Of a DNA stretch of 62,576 nucleotides, positions 7,772 through 18,200 are shown piece by piece; position 1 is the stretch's first letter, and every line of letters begins with the position of its first letter. The translations under genes were made by a program, and so were the position numbers. Location of the stretch: assembly GCA_001803235.1 (NCBI GenBank), contig MHBL01000223.1, positions 1 through 62,576 of the forward strand, read 5' to 3'. This stretch comes from Lentisphaerae bacterium RIFOXYA12_64_32 (lineage in GTDB: Bacteria; Verrucomicrobiota; Lentisphaeria; Oligosphaerales; YB12-FULL-65-16). Under the pieces are notes generated by a model. The model did not search any database. It saw nothing but the letters and a program-made list of their open reading frames with translations, and was not told the origin of the DNA.

Positions 7772-8659
7772 TCACCGTCCGCCGGGCACCAGGTCCAGGT
7801 CGTACCGCACCATGCGGCCCGTGACGACCAAATCCTTCGCCCGCCCCGGTTGTGGTGCTGTCGGCGAGACCAGGGACATGCCGGCTCCATCCAGCGTGTC
7901 GACCAGACTCTGCAGGGCGCGGTCTGCTAACAGAGCCTGAATCGACACCGTGCCGTCTTCGGCCGTAGCCACGGACAGCGACGCGTCCGCCGGCAGGCTG
8001 GCCAGAACTTGTTTCTTGGCCGCTTCGAGGTCCTTGACCACCCACACGTGCCGTACCCGCGACGGAACGAGCAGCGCCTGGCGCATACCGTCGGCGCCGG
8101 ACGCGGACGGATCGGCTGCAGCGCGGGTGATCTGAGAGGCCCTGACCGGCTCGGAACCGGCCACGACCAACGCCCCGTCGTCGCCGGCGCGCGTCCGGCC
8201 GCCTTCGTCCTGAGCGGGTGGGACGGCAGGGACGGGGGGCGGCGCGTTCTCCGCCACCATTACGGACGCAGCAACCGACGTCGGTGCCGCTTCGTTGGCC
8301 GCCACCGCCGGCGACGTCCGGCCGGCATCCATTCGCTGATACGCCAGCAGCAGAGCCGCGGTGGCCACAATGCCCGCCGCAGCCCAGCGCAGCAGCGGTT
8401 GATTCCAGAGCACCAGGAACAGCGGCTCGCGCTTCGGCAATACCCGACAGCGCTCCTTGATCCGCTCCGCCAAGTCAGGGCTGGCCTGCGCGACGCGTCG
8501 CGTCGCCGCGTCGATCCGCCGGAAACTCGCCAGTACTTGCTGGCAAGCGGAGCAGGCCTCGACGTGGGACGTCAACCCGGCCGCTCCCATCCCGTCATGC
8601 CAGGCGCTGAGTTCTTCCAGCGAAGGACATCCCCCGACGTTGTTAGCGGACGTGTTCAT
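7772..8659 (-). CDS. Membrane anti-sigma factor of the zinc-finger (ZAS) type
   Basis: The 295-residue protein should hold the ECF sigma factor encoded just upstream inactive at the membrane. The N-terminal HxxxCxxC motif (HVEACSACQ, about residues 33-41) is the anti-sigma zinc-binding signature. One membrane helix follows near residues 90-108 (WAAAGIVATAALLLAY). An Ala/Pro-rich periplasmic linker leads to a C-terminal domain of about 90 residues (VRHVWVVKDLEAAKK...). That domain looks like a folded extracytoplasmic sensor but I cannot name it. The ATG at 8659 overlaps the sigma stop codon (ATGA), which implies translational coupling. AGGAAAAGG supplies a ribosome site. Confidence 0.85.
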   Translation of the reverse strand: MNTSANNVGGCPSLEELSAWHDGMGAAGLTSHVEACSACQQVLASFRRIDAATRRVAQASPDLAERIKERCRVLPKREPLFLVLWNQPLLRWAAAGIVATAALLLAYQRMDAGRTSPAVAANEAAPTSVAASVMVAENAPPPVPAVPPAQDEGGRTRAGDDGALVVAGSEPVRASQITRAAADPSASGADGMRQALLVPSRVRHVWVVKDLEAAKKQVLASLPADASLSVATAEDGTVSIQALLADRALQSLVDTLDGAGMSLVSPTAPQPGRAKDLVVTGRMVRYDLDLVPGGR

Positions 8660-9246
8660 ACTCGCAACCTTTTCCTCATCTCTTCCCTGGCCCGCGCAAT
8701 CCTTGACTTGATCGTTCCCAGCCGGCACCCGAGAAGCGTGGCGATCCGGTCGTAGCTCATGTCATCCAGGTTTCGCAGCACCAACGGTTCCCGGTACAGA
8801 TCGGGCAGCGCCTGCAGTTGTGTCATCACCTCGGCTTCAAACTCGTTGTTCGCGGCCGCGTCGTCTGGCGCCTTCTCAGGAGAGGCCAAAATCCTTGACA
8901 TTTCACTTCCGTCCTGATCACCCAGAGTGGCGTCCATGCTGAGGTTTTTCTCGGAACCCCGGCTCCTATTCCACCGGTACTTGTTGCGGGCCAGGTTCAC
9001 CGCGATCCGGTACATCCAGGTGCTGAACTCAGAGTCACCCCGAAAATTAGGCAACGCCTTGTGAATCCGGATGAATACGTCCTGCGAGACTTCTTCTGCG
9101 TCCTGTCGGTTACCGAGAACTCCGTAGGCGATCTGGAACGCTTTGCCGGCGTACTTGTCGACCAGTGCTTCGAAGGCCCACGGCTCGCCTTCTTTGAAGC
9201 GACGGATCAATTCGCCGTCACTCATATTCAACGTCAAGTTTGACAT
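8656..9246 (-). CDS. ECF RNA polymerase sigma factor (RpoE-like)
   Basis: This 196-residue sigma70-family factor directs RNA polymerase to a stress or envelope regulon. Region 2 (about 25-95) contains YAGKAFQIAYGVLGNRQDAEEVSQDVF and FSTWMYRIAVNLARNKYR, which contact the -10 element. Region 4 (about 140-195) has YREPLVLRNLDDMSYDRIATLLGCRLGTIKSRIARAR, the -35 recognition helix-turn-helix. A charged linker joins them. It is translationally coupled to its anti-sigma factor by a 4-base overlap. A weak GGTAAA precedes the start. The regulon cannot be inferred from this window, though such pairs usually control their own promoter. Confidence 0.93.
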   Translation of the reverse strand: MSNLTLNMSDGELIRRFKEGEPWAFEALVDKYAGKAFQIAYGVLGNRQDAEEVSQDVFIRIHKALPNFRGDSEFSTWMYRIAVNLARNKYRWNRSRGSEKNLSMDATLGDQDGSEMSRILASPEKAPDDAAANNEFEAEVMTQLQALPDLYREPLVLRNLDDMSYDRIATLLGCRLGTIKSRIARAREEMRKRLRV

Positions 9247-9271
9247 GCCGTTTTACCGTTTGGTTCCCATC

Positions 9272-9289
9272 CGGCGTGAAAAAACGCCG
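9272..9289 (-). other. Hairpin in the sigma-factor leader
   Basis: CGGCGT and ACGCCG form a 6-bp stem around an A/T-rich loop, ending 26 nt before the sigma start. In the minus-strand transcript the loop is U-rich. It may be a leader structure. Confidence 0.3.
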
Positions 9290-9318
9290 CTCGCATATCG
9301 ATATCGGCCCCGTCCGGC

Positions 9319-9337
9319 CCGGCGGAAACACCGCCGG
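9319..9337 (-). terminator. Hairpin after coaBC, possible terminator without U tract
   Basis: CCGGCGG and CCGCCGG form a perfect 7-bp stem with a 5-nt loop, 24 bp past the coaBC stop. There is no T run, as for the other hairpins at gene ends in this window. Confidence 0.45.
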
Positions 9338-9360
9338 TTGCCCGGGCACCGCACCTCGCG

Positions 9361-10581
9361 TCAGCCCTTCATCGCGTCGAGGATAAACTCCAAGAGCCGT
9401 GCCGCCAGCTCAACCTTGGGCAGGGCCGGGAATTCGTGCTGGCCGCGTTTCGCAAACACCGTGACCGCGTTCCGGTCGGATCCAAAGCCGATATCTGTCC
9501 GGCTCACGTCGTTGGCCGCGATCCAGTCCAGACCCTTCTCGCGCAACTTCCGCCGTGCCGAGGTCTCCATGCCATGCGTTTCGGCCGCGAACCCCATGAT
9601 CCGCTGCCCGGCGCGCTTCAGCGGCTTGAGTCCGAGCAGGATGTCCTCGGTCGGAACCAGTTCCAGAGAGACGTTCGCGCCGGACTTGTGTACCTTTCGC
9701 GCCGCGGCCACAGCCGGCCGGTAGTCGGCGACCGCGGCACACATCACCAGGACATCGCAGGCCGGAAACTCGCGTTTCACCGCCTCGGTCATGTCCGCCG
9801 CGCTGGTGACGTCGACGACCCGGCACCCTTCGGGTTGCGCCAGGGCCGTAGGGCCGGTCACCAGGGTCGTTTCGAAGCCCGCCGCGGCACCCACCCCGGC
9901 CAGCGCGTAACCCATCTTGCCGCTGGACCGGTTGCTGAGAAACCGCACCGGGTCCATCGCCTCCTGAGTCGGCCCCGCGGTCACGAGCAGGCGCAGGCCC
10001 TGGCCTCGGGCGCCCGCCAGCGCCCCTGCCGCGAGCTGAATCTCCGTCACCCGGAAGATCCGCTCCACCGCGGCCAGACGCCCCAGACCGGTGACACCAC
10101 AGGCCACCTGCCCTTCTTCCGGCCCGACGAACAGCACCCCGCGCGCCTTCAGTGTCCGGACGTTCGCCTGCACCGCCGGATGCGCCCACATCCGCGGATT
10201 CATGGCCGGCGCCACAAGCACCGGCCCGGAGTGCGCCAGCGCGTACGTGGTCAGCGCGTCGTCCGCAACGCCGTGCGCGTACTTGCCCAGGAAATTGGCG
10301 GAGGCGGGCGCTACCACCAGGATGCGGGCCTTCTCGGCCAGCGCCACATGGTCCGGTTCCCAGGTCGGCACGTTCCACAGGTCGGCCATCACCGGGTTCC
10401 GGGACAGGGTCAGGAACGTCTGCGGCTGCACCAGTTTCATGGCGCTGGCGGTCATCAGCACGTGCACGTCCATTCCGGCCTGGACCATGCGGCTGGTCAA
10501 CTCAGCCGCCCTGTACGCCGCAATGGACCCGGTGACGCCGAGCGCCACCACCGGCTTTGCCTCGGATATGGCCGTTGCCAT
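9361..10581 (-). CDS. coaBC: Bifunctional phosphopantothenoylcysteine decarboxylase / phosphopantothenate-cysteine ligase
   Basis: This cytoplasmic enzyme makes 4'-phosphopantetheine from phosphopantothenate and cysteine in coenzyme A synthesis. The N-terminal CoaC flavoprotein half (about 1-190) has VTGSIAAYRAAEL, the catalytic-type His of DHVALAEKA, PAMNPRMW, and the Cys of VACGVTGLGR. The C-terminal CoaB half (190-406) has VTAGPTQEAMDPVRFLSNRS, GKMGYALA and the KVHKS lysine. At 406 residues it is full length. AAAGGAG six bases upstream supports the start. It follows gmk after 75 bp on the same strand; in many bacteria these two flank rpoZ, which is absent here. Confidence 0.95.
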   Translation of the reverse strand: MATAISEAKPVVALGVTGSIAAYRAAELTSRMVQAGMDVHVLMTASAMKLVQPQTFLTLSRNPVMADLWNVPTWEPDHVALAEKARILVVAPASANFLGKYAHGVADDALTTYALAHSGPVLVAPAMNPRMWAHPAVQANVRTLKARGVLFVGPEEGQVACGVTGLGRLAAVERIFRVTEIQLAAGALAGARGQGLRLLVTAGPTQEAMDPVRFLSNRSSGKMGYALAGVGAAAGFETTLVTGPTALAQPEGCRVVDVTSAADMTEAVKREFPACDVLVMCAAVADYRPAVAAARKVHKSGANVSLELVPTEDILLGLKPLKRAGQRIMGFAAETHGMETSARRKLREKGLDWIAANDVSRTDIGFGSDRNAVTVFAKRGQHEFPALPKVELAARLLEFILDAMKG

Positions 10582-10656
10582 TCGGACTCCTTTCGTACCA
10601 GAAGGCGCCCCGCCACGTGCTCATGGGCCCGCGGAAGGAACGCTTCCCCGCGCTTG

Positions 10657-11304
10657 TCACCCCGCAAACAGCCCCAGCGGGTCCGCGGACTCATCGGCCT
10701 TGACACATCGCGTGGCGGCGTGCGCCGCCTCCAGAATCGACTTCAGCGTTGCCACCGCGTGCGCCACGTCGCCGTTGACGACCAGGTAGTCGTATTCCGG
10801 CCACGCCGCGAGTTCGGTTCGGGCATTGGCCAGACGCTGCGCTACGACCGCCTCGCTGTCCGTCCCACGCCCGCGCAGTCTTCGCTCCAACTCACCCAAC
10901 GACGGGGGGGCGAGGAATGCGAACACCGCACACCGGCCCACCAACGAACCGCGGAGTCGTTCCCGCACCTGGCGCGCGCCCTGGATGTCGATGGCCAGGA
11001 TCACGTCCTGCCCGCCTGCCACGCGGCCATCGACTTCTTCGCGCAGCGTGCCGTACAGGTTGCCGTGCACCTCGGCGTGTTCGAGGAAGTCGCCGGCCGC
11101 GACTCGACGCTCGAACTCGGAACGGGATAGGAAACGGTAGTCGACCCCGTCCTGCTCGCCGCGGCGCATCGCGCGCGTCGCGCATGACACCGAGAGGTGC
11201 AAGTCCGGCATCGCAGCCAGAAGTTGCCGGCAGACGGTCGTCTTGCCCACACCGCTGGGTCCGGACACCACCAGCACCGTACCGTATCTGCCGATCTCCG
11301 ACAT
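10657..11304 (-). CDS. gmk: Guanylate kinase
   Basis: It phosphorylates GMP to GDP with ATP. The P-loop GPSGVGKTTV lies near residue 15. The GMP-binding segment SVSCATRAMRRGEQDGVDYRF follows, with the lid region (GTLREEVDGRVAGGQDVILAIDIQGA) and FLAPPSLGELERRLRGRGTDS after it. The 215-residue length fits the family. I chose the start at 11304 (MSEIGRYG) because AAAGGGA lies upstream and the preceding residues are atypical. The gene appears to be the first of an operon with coaBC. Confidence 0.95.
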   Translation of the reverse strand: MSEIGRYGTVLVVSGPSGVGKTTVCRQLLAAMPDLHLSVSCATRAMRRGEQDGVDYRFLSRSEFERRVAAGDFLEHAEVHGNLYGTLREEVDGRVAGGQDVILAIDIQGARQVRERLRGSLVGRCAVFAFLAPPSLGELERRLRGRGTDSEAVVAQRLANARTELAAWPEYDYLVVNGDVAHAVATLKSILEAAHAATRCVKADESADPLGLFAG

Positions 11305-11460
11305 GGAACGAGGAATCCCTTTCCAGTTGATGCAACCCCAGTGCATGTGCCGGGTTACCCCTTTCCCGGCTTCGGCACATGGGCAAAACATACTATAGCA
11401 CGTCCACCCCGCAGTCGGCGTCCCGGAAACGGACTTGGCCGTGACGCGTCAGCGTCTCCC

Positions 11461-11476
11461 GGGCGGCAGACCGCCC
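11461..11476. repeat. Short GGGCGG...CCGCCC hairpin, family G
   Basis: GGGCGG-CAGA-CCGCCC is a perfect 6-bp stem. Hairpins of the same shape lie at 39248-39267 and 43509-43526. It sits in the 404-bp gap between divergent gmk and the pseudopilin gene, which otherwise shows only the promoter at 11582-11611. Confidence 0.45.
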
Positions 11477-11581
11477 GCGCGCCAAGCCGTCGGCGAGAGG
11501 CGCTCCGCGCAGAGCGCAGCCAAGGCATGTTCAACCGTAAACCGCTATACCCTTGACACAGCACCCCCTTGGTCTTCCTTC

Positions 11582-11611
11582 TTGACTTCCCCCCGCAATG
11601 TAGTGTATCCT
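11582..11611 (+). promoter_or_regulatory. Likely sigma70-type promoter for the pseudopilin gene
   Basis: TTGACT (11582-11587) and TATCCT (11606-11611) are 18 bp apart, about 100 bp before the gene start. Both are close to consensus and the region is AT-richer than its surroundings. Confidence 0.5.
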
Positions 11612-11708
11612 ATTTGTCAGTAGGCGGTTGAAAAAAGGCCGCCAGGCGTCTTCGCCTCATAGCCGAACAGTCGCAAGAAATCGGGGCACATCAGGGGGAC
11701 ATGGCCAC

Positions 11709-12350
11709 ATGCACGTGCAACACGCCAATCCCAAACCGACGGCAACCCGCCAGCGTTTCACGCTCATCGAACTCCTGGTCGTGATCGCGATCATCGCGAT
11801 CCTGGCCAGTTTGCTGCTGCCGGCACTGCAGCAGGCGAAGGAGAAAGCGCGCGCCTCCATCTGCGGCGGCAATCTCAAGCAAATCGGCATCGCTCTGATC
11901 TGCTATCCACAGGATTACGACGAACACTGCGTAGTCCAGAAGCCCTGCGGTCCTGATGGTATCACCAACACAGCAGACGATTCGGAAATTGTGTGGTCCA
12001 ACTTCCTGGCCCAGTACGTGGGGAGCGTCGAGGTCTACGTCTGCCCCTCGGAACCGAAGTCACCGATGGGCTACAAGATGGCGCGGCAGCCGTTCGCCAA
12101 CTGGTGCGGAAACTTCGCCAAGTTCAGACCCCTGAAGGTGTCACGCCTTCCCTACCCGGACCGCACCCTGGTCATCATGGACGCCCTCGTCAAAGATGGC
12201 CGGATGCTCGGCTACCTGCCGCCCGGCTGGCTCGATCCCTCGCAGGGCTGCCAACCCGGCAATCCGCTGCTCTGCAAGTGGCCCGATTTCCGCCACAGCT
12301 ACGGCGCCAACGTGCTGTACTTTGACGGGCACGTGAAGTGGAAGCGGTAG
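11709..12350 (+). CDS. Type II secretion-like pseudopilin with C-terminal H-X9-DG motif
   Basis: The 213-residue protein starts with a short basic leader followed by FTLIELLVV and a hydrophobic helix, the prepilin-peptidase signature with the conserved Glu at +5. The residue before the cleavage site is Arg rather than the classic Gly, as is common in Lentisphaerota (RFTLIELL). [18 protein letters not shown] follows. The C-terminus has His, nine residues, then DG ([12 protein letters not shown]), the H-X9-DG signature of large pseudopilin families in PVC bacteria. Cysteine pairs lie in the globular part. AGGGGG nine bases upstream fixes the start at 11709; an earlier TTG frame has no site. These proteins occur in many copies per genome. 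Their role in secretion or surface fibres is unproven. Confidence 0.9.
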   Translation: MHVQHANPKPTATRQRFTLIELLVVIAIIAILASLLLPALQQAKEKARASICGGNLKQIGIALICYPQDYDEHCVVQKPCGPDGITNTADDSEIVWSNFLAQYVGSVEVYVCPSEPKSPMGYKMARQPFANWCGNFAKFRPLKVSRLPYPDRTLVIMDALVKDGRMLGYLPPGWLDPSQGCQPGNPLLCKWPDFRHSYGANVLYFDGHVKWKR

Positions 12351-12360
12351 GCCCCGACGC

Positions 12361-12376
12361 CTCGGCTTGAGCCGAG
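12361..12376. terminator. Hairpin between convergent genes
   Basis: CTCGGCT-TG-AGCCGAG is a perfect 7-bp stem, 11 bp after the pseudopilin stop and 49 bp from the end of the convergent beta-helix gene. It has no T run. Confidence 0.45.
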
Positions 12377-12424
12377 TGATCCCGTCTCCCTGACAAGGTC
12401 TCAGCCTGTCGCGATGAAGTGGGC

Positions 12425-15166
12425 TCAATTCTTCTCCAGATCGAGCCGGATGTTGTCGAGGTAGAACACGGCGTTCGTGTCGGCGAAGCTGATGAACCCG
12501 AGCCAATCGAGGCTGCGGAACGTAGCCGTGCCGCACGGCACGGCTTTGAGTTCCGCGAGCGTCCTATCGCCAGCACGAAACGTCAGGTCATAGGCGCTCT
12601 GCGCCGAGGGCCCGAGCCCGCAGACAATGCCGACATTGACCCACTCACCGACCGGGACCTTCGCCACCTCGCGGCCGTTCGCCTCGACGCGGCCGTCCGG
12701 GTGGAAGGTCAGGCTCGGCCCGACGCCGAACGGGTTCTTCGAATCGCGCCACTCGTGCGTGACCAGCGCGCCCGCCCCCAGCCACACGTCGAAACTCAGC
12801 AGCGCCTTGCCGCGCCGGAACCGGGGTTGGTAGTACAGGTGCGGGTTCCAGCGCTGCTCGAGCCCGGGGGCATCGACGATCTTCAGACTCCTCTTGCCGG
12901 CGACCGCCCGCTCTTCGGTGACTGCGATCGAGTCGCCTTTCCCCTCGACGTGCACCTTCGCACGCTTCGGCAACTCGCCGAGCGGCGTGTCCTCGAAGCC
13001 GTCGTCGAGCGCCAAGGGCTGGAGTTCGGGCGGCAACGGCGGCAGCACCGTCGTGGCCTGGGGCGACGTCTTCCCGAACCACCGCGAGTCGCGGGGCAAC
13101 CCGACCGCGCTCATGTCGATGGACGTGATGCCCAGCGCCAGGGCCGGCGAGTCCGGTTTCAGGCTGAAATCGCCGCTTGCGGGGTCCGCGAACCGCGGGT
13201 CGGCGACGACCGCGGCCCGGTCCATGCCTTTGGCGCGCCACTCGTCAAACGTGAAGTCGTAGAACATCAACGGTTCGCCGTCGGTGCGCCAGTACAGGTT
13301 GTGGTCCCACTTCGTCTCCGCGTCGGACACGCCGCCGTCGGCGTGGAACAGGTCGCCCTGCGTCAGGTAGAAAATGTTGCGTTCGACCGTGCTCGGGCCG
13401 CCCGTATCGTCGCGCTTCCAACGCCAGACCGCCTGCCAGCCGCTGAACGCAAACACGTTGTTGCGCACGATGTTGTCCGACTGCCCGGTGTTCATCAGCC
13501 CGCCGGTCAGGGTGTTGTAGACGACGTTATTCTCCGCTGTGATGCCGTTGGTGCCCTGGTCGAAGTAGATGCCCCAGGCCATGGTCGGATCGCCCAGGTA
13601 CGGAAAGATGTCGTGGAAACTGTTGTTCCGAATCACCGTCCCGGTCTGAGTTCCGAGCGTGTAGATGCCGGCCCCGTCGCTCAACATGCCGCGCACGACA
13701 TGGTGGACGTGGTTGAACTCGATGGTGTTGTGCAGCGTACGGCACGGCGACTTGTCCCAGTTCCACCCGGTCGAGATACCGGTGTAGTAGCCGTCATGAA
13801 TCTCGTTGTGTGATATCCAGTTGTGACTGCTCTGCGCGACCCAGATGCCGACCGCGCCGGCGTAGATCTCGCCGTAGTGATGGATGTAGTTGCCGTGCAC
13901 CACGGTGTGGCTGGTCTCACCCGCGTCATCCTTGGCCATGCGTGCCTCGCCGATGCGGATCCCGCCCGCGCCGACGTCGAACACGTGGTTCCCGGACACC
14001 GTGCAGTCCTTGCAGCCGTGCCGGAACCAAATCCCGTAGTTACCGATGTGCCCGACTTCGCAGTCCTCGATGCTGCAGTTCCGCGCCGCGCCGGCGGTGA
14101 CGACCGCCGGCACGTCGACCGCCGCCTGCGTGTTGCTGTTGCCGGCCGGATCCAGAATCCAATCGGCATGGTGAAACGTGAGGCCCTTGATGTGCACGTG
14201 CTCCACGACCAGCCCGGCGGCCGCATCGCCCTGAATCCGCACAAACTCGGTCAGGACCGGCGCCACGACCTCGGTCGTGTCGAGCGTTTCACCCGGCATC
14301 GGCATGTAGCTGAGTTCGTTCGTGTCGCGGTTCAGGTACCACTCCCCGGGCTGGTCGAGCAGTTCGAGTGCGTTCTCGACAAAATACCGCCCCTGGCGTT
14401 CCCAGTGACCAACTCCCCACCACTCCTTGAGCAGCGCCGGGAACTTCAGGACGTTCGCCTCAAGATCCACGGCCTTCACGGGGTGAATCGAGGTCTCCCA
14501 CGAGTGAATCAGCACGATGTTCACGTCGCCCAACCGCGCCCAGTTCTGGATGTCGCCGGGGTTGAACCGGAACCCGGTCTTGTCCGGTACGTCCTTGCCG
14601 TCGGCGCCCTTGGTGGGAGGCAGCGGCCCTTCCATGCGGAAGAACCCGGTATTCGGCGCGCGGGCGCGCGGCCGGCGCTGGCCGTTCACGAACAGCTCGA
14701 GGAACGGGCGTTGCCATTCACCCGCCGCTGCGAGGTTCGCAACCCAAAGGTTGCCTTGCTGCTGAAACCCGCGAATGGCGCGACCGCCGCTGAACACTGG
14801 CGTTTCGCCGGGATACGCGGCATACGTGACCGGCGCCGTGGCCGTGCCGGAATCCTGCGGTCCGAGCGTGAATGCTTCGTCCAGCCGGTATGTGCCGCGG
14901 CGCACCAGGACGGTGATCGGCCGCGTCTTCTCGAGCGCCCGGACGGCGTCCCGCGCCTGGCGTAACGAAACGAACGGCCCGTCTGTGCGGTCTGCATTGG
15001 CCGCCGGCAGCTTGCCTGACCAGGCGTCGTTCCCATCCACGGCCACGTAGAAGTCCGCTGTCATGGTCTGCCCTCCGCCTTGAACCGGTTGCGCTTCCGC
15101 AATGCCCAGACACCAGGTGAACACGCACGCGGCCATGAGTCCGGTGCAAAGATGCTTGTGTCTCAT
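12425..15166 (-). CDS. Secreted right-handed beta-helix protein, GH141-like, with C-terminal lectin-like domain
   Basis: The 913-residue protein has a signal peptide ending near AEAQP (residue 27). The N-terminal segment DFYVAVDGNDAWSGK...GPFVSLRQARDAVRAL is the classic opening of GH141-type and related beta-helix glycosidases, known for fucosidase and xylanase activity. Parallel beta-helix repeats fill about residues 330-640, with Asn/Gly/His ladders such as GNHVFDVGAGGIRIGE and HNEIHDGYYTGIS. The last about 190 residues form a concanavalin/LamG-like beta-sandwich ending YLDNIRLDLEKN. GAGGAGGG ten bases upstream supports the start. It probably acts on plant or algal polysaccharide outside the cell. 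The exact family needs a profile search. Confidence 0.8.
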   Translation of the reverse strand: MRHKHLCTGLMAACVFTWCLGIAEAQPVQGGGQTMTADFYVAVDGNDAWSGKLPAANADRTDGPFVSLRQARDAVRALEKTRPITVLVRRGTYRLDEAFTLGPQDSGTATAPVTYAAYPGETPVFSGGRAIRGFQQQGNLWVANLAAAGEWQRPFLELFVNGQRRPRARAPNTGFFRMEGPLPPTKGADGKDVPDKTGFRFNPGDIQNWARLGDVNIVLIHSWETSIHPVKAVDLEANVLKFPALLKEWWGVGHWERQGRYFVENALELLDQPGEWYLNRDTNELSYMPMPGETLDTTEVVAPVLTEFVRIQGDAAAGLVVEHVHIKGLTFHHADWILDPAGNSNTQAAVDVPAVVTAGAARNCSIEDCEVGHIGNYGIWFRHGCKDCTVSGNHVFDVGAGGIRIGEARMAKDDAGETSHTVVHGNYIHHYGEIYAGAVGIWVAQSSHNWISHNEIHDGYYTGISTGWNWDKSPCRTLHNTIEFNHVHHVVRGMLSDGAGIYTLGTQTGTVIRNNSFHDIFPYLGDPTMAWGIYFDQGTNGITAENNVVYNTLTGGLMNTGQSDNIVRNNVFAFSGWQAVWRWKRDDTGGPSTVERNIFYLTQGDLFHADGGVSDAETKWDHNLYWRTDGEPLMFYDFTFDEWRAKGMDRAAVVADPRFADPASGDFSLKPDSPALALGITSIDMSAVGLPRDSRWFGKTSPQATTVLPPLPPELQPLALDDGFEDTPLGELPKRAKVHVEGKGDSIAVTEERAVAGKRSLKIVDAPGLEQRWNPHLYYQPRFRRGKALLSFDVWLGAGALVTHEWRDSKNPFGVGPSLTFHPDGRVEANGREVAKVPVGEWVNVGIVCGLGPSAQSAYDLTFRAGDRTLAELKAVPCGTATFRSLDWLGFISFADTNAVFYLDNIRLDLEKN

Positions 15167-15267
15167 CTCGGGATGACCCTCCTCGTGGCTCCAAACCGCA
15201 TAGCACCATAGTGCATCGCAGGCGAGCATGCCAGGACGAACCGGTGTCGGGTCGGCCGGTCCCGCAC

Positions 15268-18200
15268 TCAGCGCCCGATGAGTTCGAGCGTGCCGGCGTC
15301 GCGCGTAAAAATCCAGTAGCCGCGCCCCACCGCGAAATGAGTGGCGCGCACGTACTGCCCGCCGGAATGCTCGTATGCGATCACGCCATCGGGAACGTCG
15401 ATGTCACGGCTGACCCCGATCAGATTCCAGCCCGCCCGGAGCGGCAGCGTATTGCCCGCGGCACGGAACCCGGCAATACCGTCGGTCACCTCAGCCTGGC
15501 CGGTGGCACCGTACACCCAGAACCCGGTATTGGCTGGGAAGGAGTCGGTGACCCTGACGTACCGTTGGGTTGGGTCGTCCCAGATCCAGACCGGACCGCT
15601 GTAGAGAGTGGCACGGTCCTGCTTCAGAATCTCGGCGGGGCTGGCATTCACCGCGAAGGGAAGCGAGAGCAGGTTCCATCCGGGCGCAATCCCGAGTTGG
15701 ACCGTGTCCTGGCGTAGTACGAGGTCAACGCGGGTGGTCGACGCCGAGCCAGCAACGACGATCTGGCCGTTCGCCGGGGCGCTCAGGTCCAGTTCCTGGC
15801 CATCCTTGGCGACGTGGATGACGACCGTCTCGCCGACGAGCACGCCGGCTGGCTGCGTCACGGTATCCTGGAGTGGAATGTCCAGCAGGTACCAGTCGGT
15901 TTCCGTGAGGCCGATGCATTCGGCCTGCGGCGCCAGGGCGGTCCCGTCCAGCCGGGTGACCCAAATTCTGTAGCCGGTTCCATCCGTGATCTGTGCGCGG
16001 CCCAAGTCGCTGAGCGTGCCGCCGATCCGTGCCGGCAAAGGTACGAGGGTGTTGTCGCGTTTGAGTGCGCGCAGTTCGGCGAGGAGTTCGGGCGCCAGCT
16101 CGACGGCCGCCCTGCCGCCGCCATCCCGCGGCGCGAGGATCTCCTCGGCCGCACCGGTGCGCACGTCGTCGGGCGTCACGCCGCAGGCGGCGGCAACGGA
16201 CAGTGTCCGCAAGGAGGTTACGTCACGCGGCTGGTCGACGCCGCGGCGGCCCACGACGGTGAACGAGTTCGGGGGGCCGGCTTCGAACCACCCGGTCCAG
16301 TAGTCCCCCGGTTGCGCGTAGCCGCGCAGGAACAACGGGTCGCGAACCATCCATGCCACGCCGCCATAGAACTGCCAGTCTTCGTCTTCGGGGGCGACGA
16401 TCGAGCGGCCGCCGACGATGGTGAAGGAGTGCCAGCCCGAGTCCACGAAGTACCGTTGCACGGACGGCGGCAGGTTCTGAACGGGCTCCGGCGTTTCGTA
16501 CAGCAGTCGTTCGTAGCGCGTGCCGTAGTCGAGGTAGGCGGCAAAGCACTGGCTGGGCGGCCAGTTGTCGTCGCCGAAGTTGATCGCAATATCCCAGCCC
16601 AGGACATCGAGAGGCACCGGCTGCGAGTGGTGCCAGGTGATCTTCCCGTTCGGCCCGGTCTCCTTGTAGCTCAGGATCAGGTCGCCGTCGCCCACGTCCT
16701 CCGGCGGGAACACACTGATCAGATTGCTGGTGATCGGGATGGCGACCTCGCCGAGAACGCGCTCACCGTCCTCATCCGCGAAGGAGACCTGGTAGTCTTC
16801 CCAGGCCAAAAGCGGGAACGGGGTGGCGGGGTTGGCCGTCAGGTCAATGATGCTCCACTTCGCAACCGGCACGGCGCCGGCAACGGTCTGGCGGCCGCCG
16901 TTGTTCGGGTAGTCCGGGTGCTGGAACCGGCCCTTGGCGGAGAGTGTCAGGCTCGCCTTCTGCATGGCGTCGGGCAGTTCGGCCTCGATCGCGCCCTCAT
17001 CATGGATCACCTTGACGGTGACCGGACCAACGACCGACTTGCGGTAGCGCCAGTCGAGCATGACGACGATGTGGTCGGCGTCGTACAGAGGGATGCCTCG
17101 TCTCTTGCTCCAGTCCTCCGCCTCGTACGTCATGGCTGGGGGGACATCGATGGGCGGGGCGCCGTTCTCGCCGGTGTCGATGAATCGCACCACCGGATGG
17201 ACGACCCGGTCATTGAACGGCCAGACGCCCTTCTTGATCGGCGCGAACCCGGCGCCCCAGATCACGATCCGCTGGTCCTCGTAGTCCTTGTGATCCTTAA
17301 CCACGGGCGGGTCCACCTCGGTGATCTCCATGTTCCAGACGACGTCGAACTCGACCTGACCCGGAGTGCCCAGCAGATCCACCATACAGAGGCCGACCCC
17401 GGTGCCGGCACTGATCTTGTCGGCATTCTGCAGTGCCACCGCCACCCAGCCGACGCCGGGCAGGAGTGAGGCCGCCACCGTCTTGGCCAGCTTTTTCTCG
17501 GCCTCCTCGATCAGTTTATCGCCGCCGTAGTAGTTCGCGATCGCCTTGGGAATATTGCCGCCACCGGTGACGTCGTCGACCAGGGCGTTGAGCACGGTCA
17601 TGAACGCGCCGCGGACGTCCCCGGTCTTCGTCGTCTGGTACATGGTGACGGTGAAATTCGGGATGTTGTCGCGCAGGATCGTCAACATGGGTGCGGCCGG
17701 GAACCTTGCGCCCAGAACCGCGTTGATCGGCGGCAGGACAATCCGTTCGACAAACGTGCGCTGCAGCAGGTAACTGGCCACGTCGGGCGGCCCGGCCGGT
17801 GGCAGCACGCCCGGCGTGCACACGGCAACCTTGCAGTTCTTCAGCCGCGCGTTCGCCTGTTCGTACGCCTTCTCGCCGGCCCAGAAGGCGAATCCCCAGC
17901 CCTGCGGCCCGATCATTTCCGGGTCCGCCACGGAGGTCACGTGCGGGATGAGGACGGTCTTGCCGTCCTTGCGGTCGAGGAACATGCTGCTGAGGTACAT
18001 CTGCGTGTCATTCTCGACCGCCAGGTAGCCGGTCTCGCCATAGGCCTTGACCATGATGTCGAACTGCTCGCCCTCCGGGGCAATGTTCGGCGGGTTGGTG
18101 TATTCGGGCTCACGGCCGCGCCCGGCGCCGCCGGCCGGCGGCGCGGCGGCCGTGAGCAGGCCTGAAGCCACCGCGTTTGACACCGCCGCGGTGGCTGCCT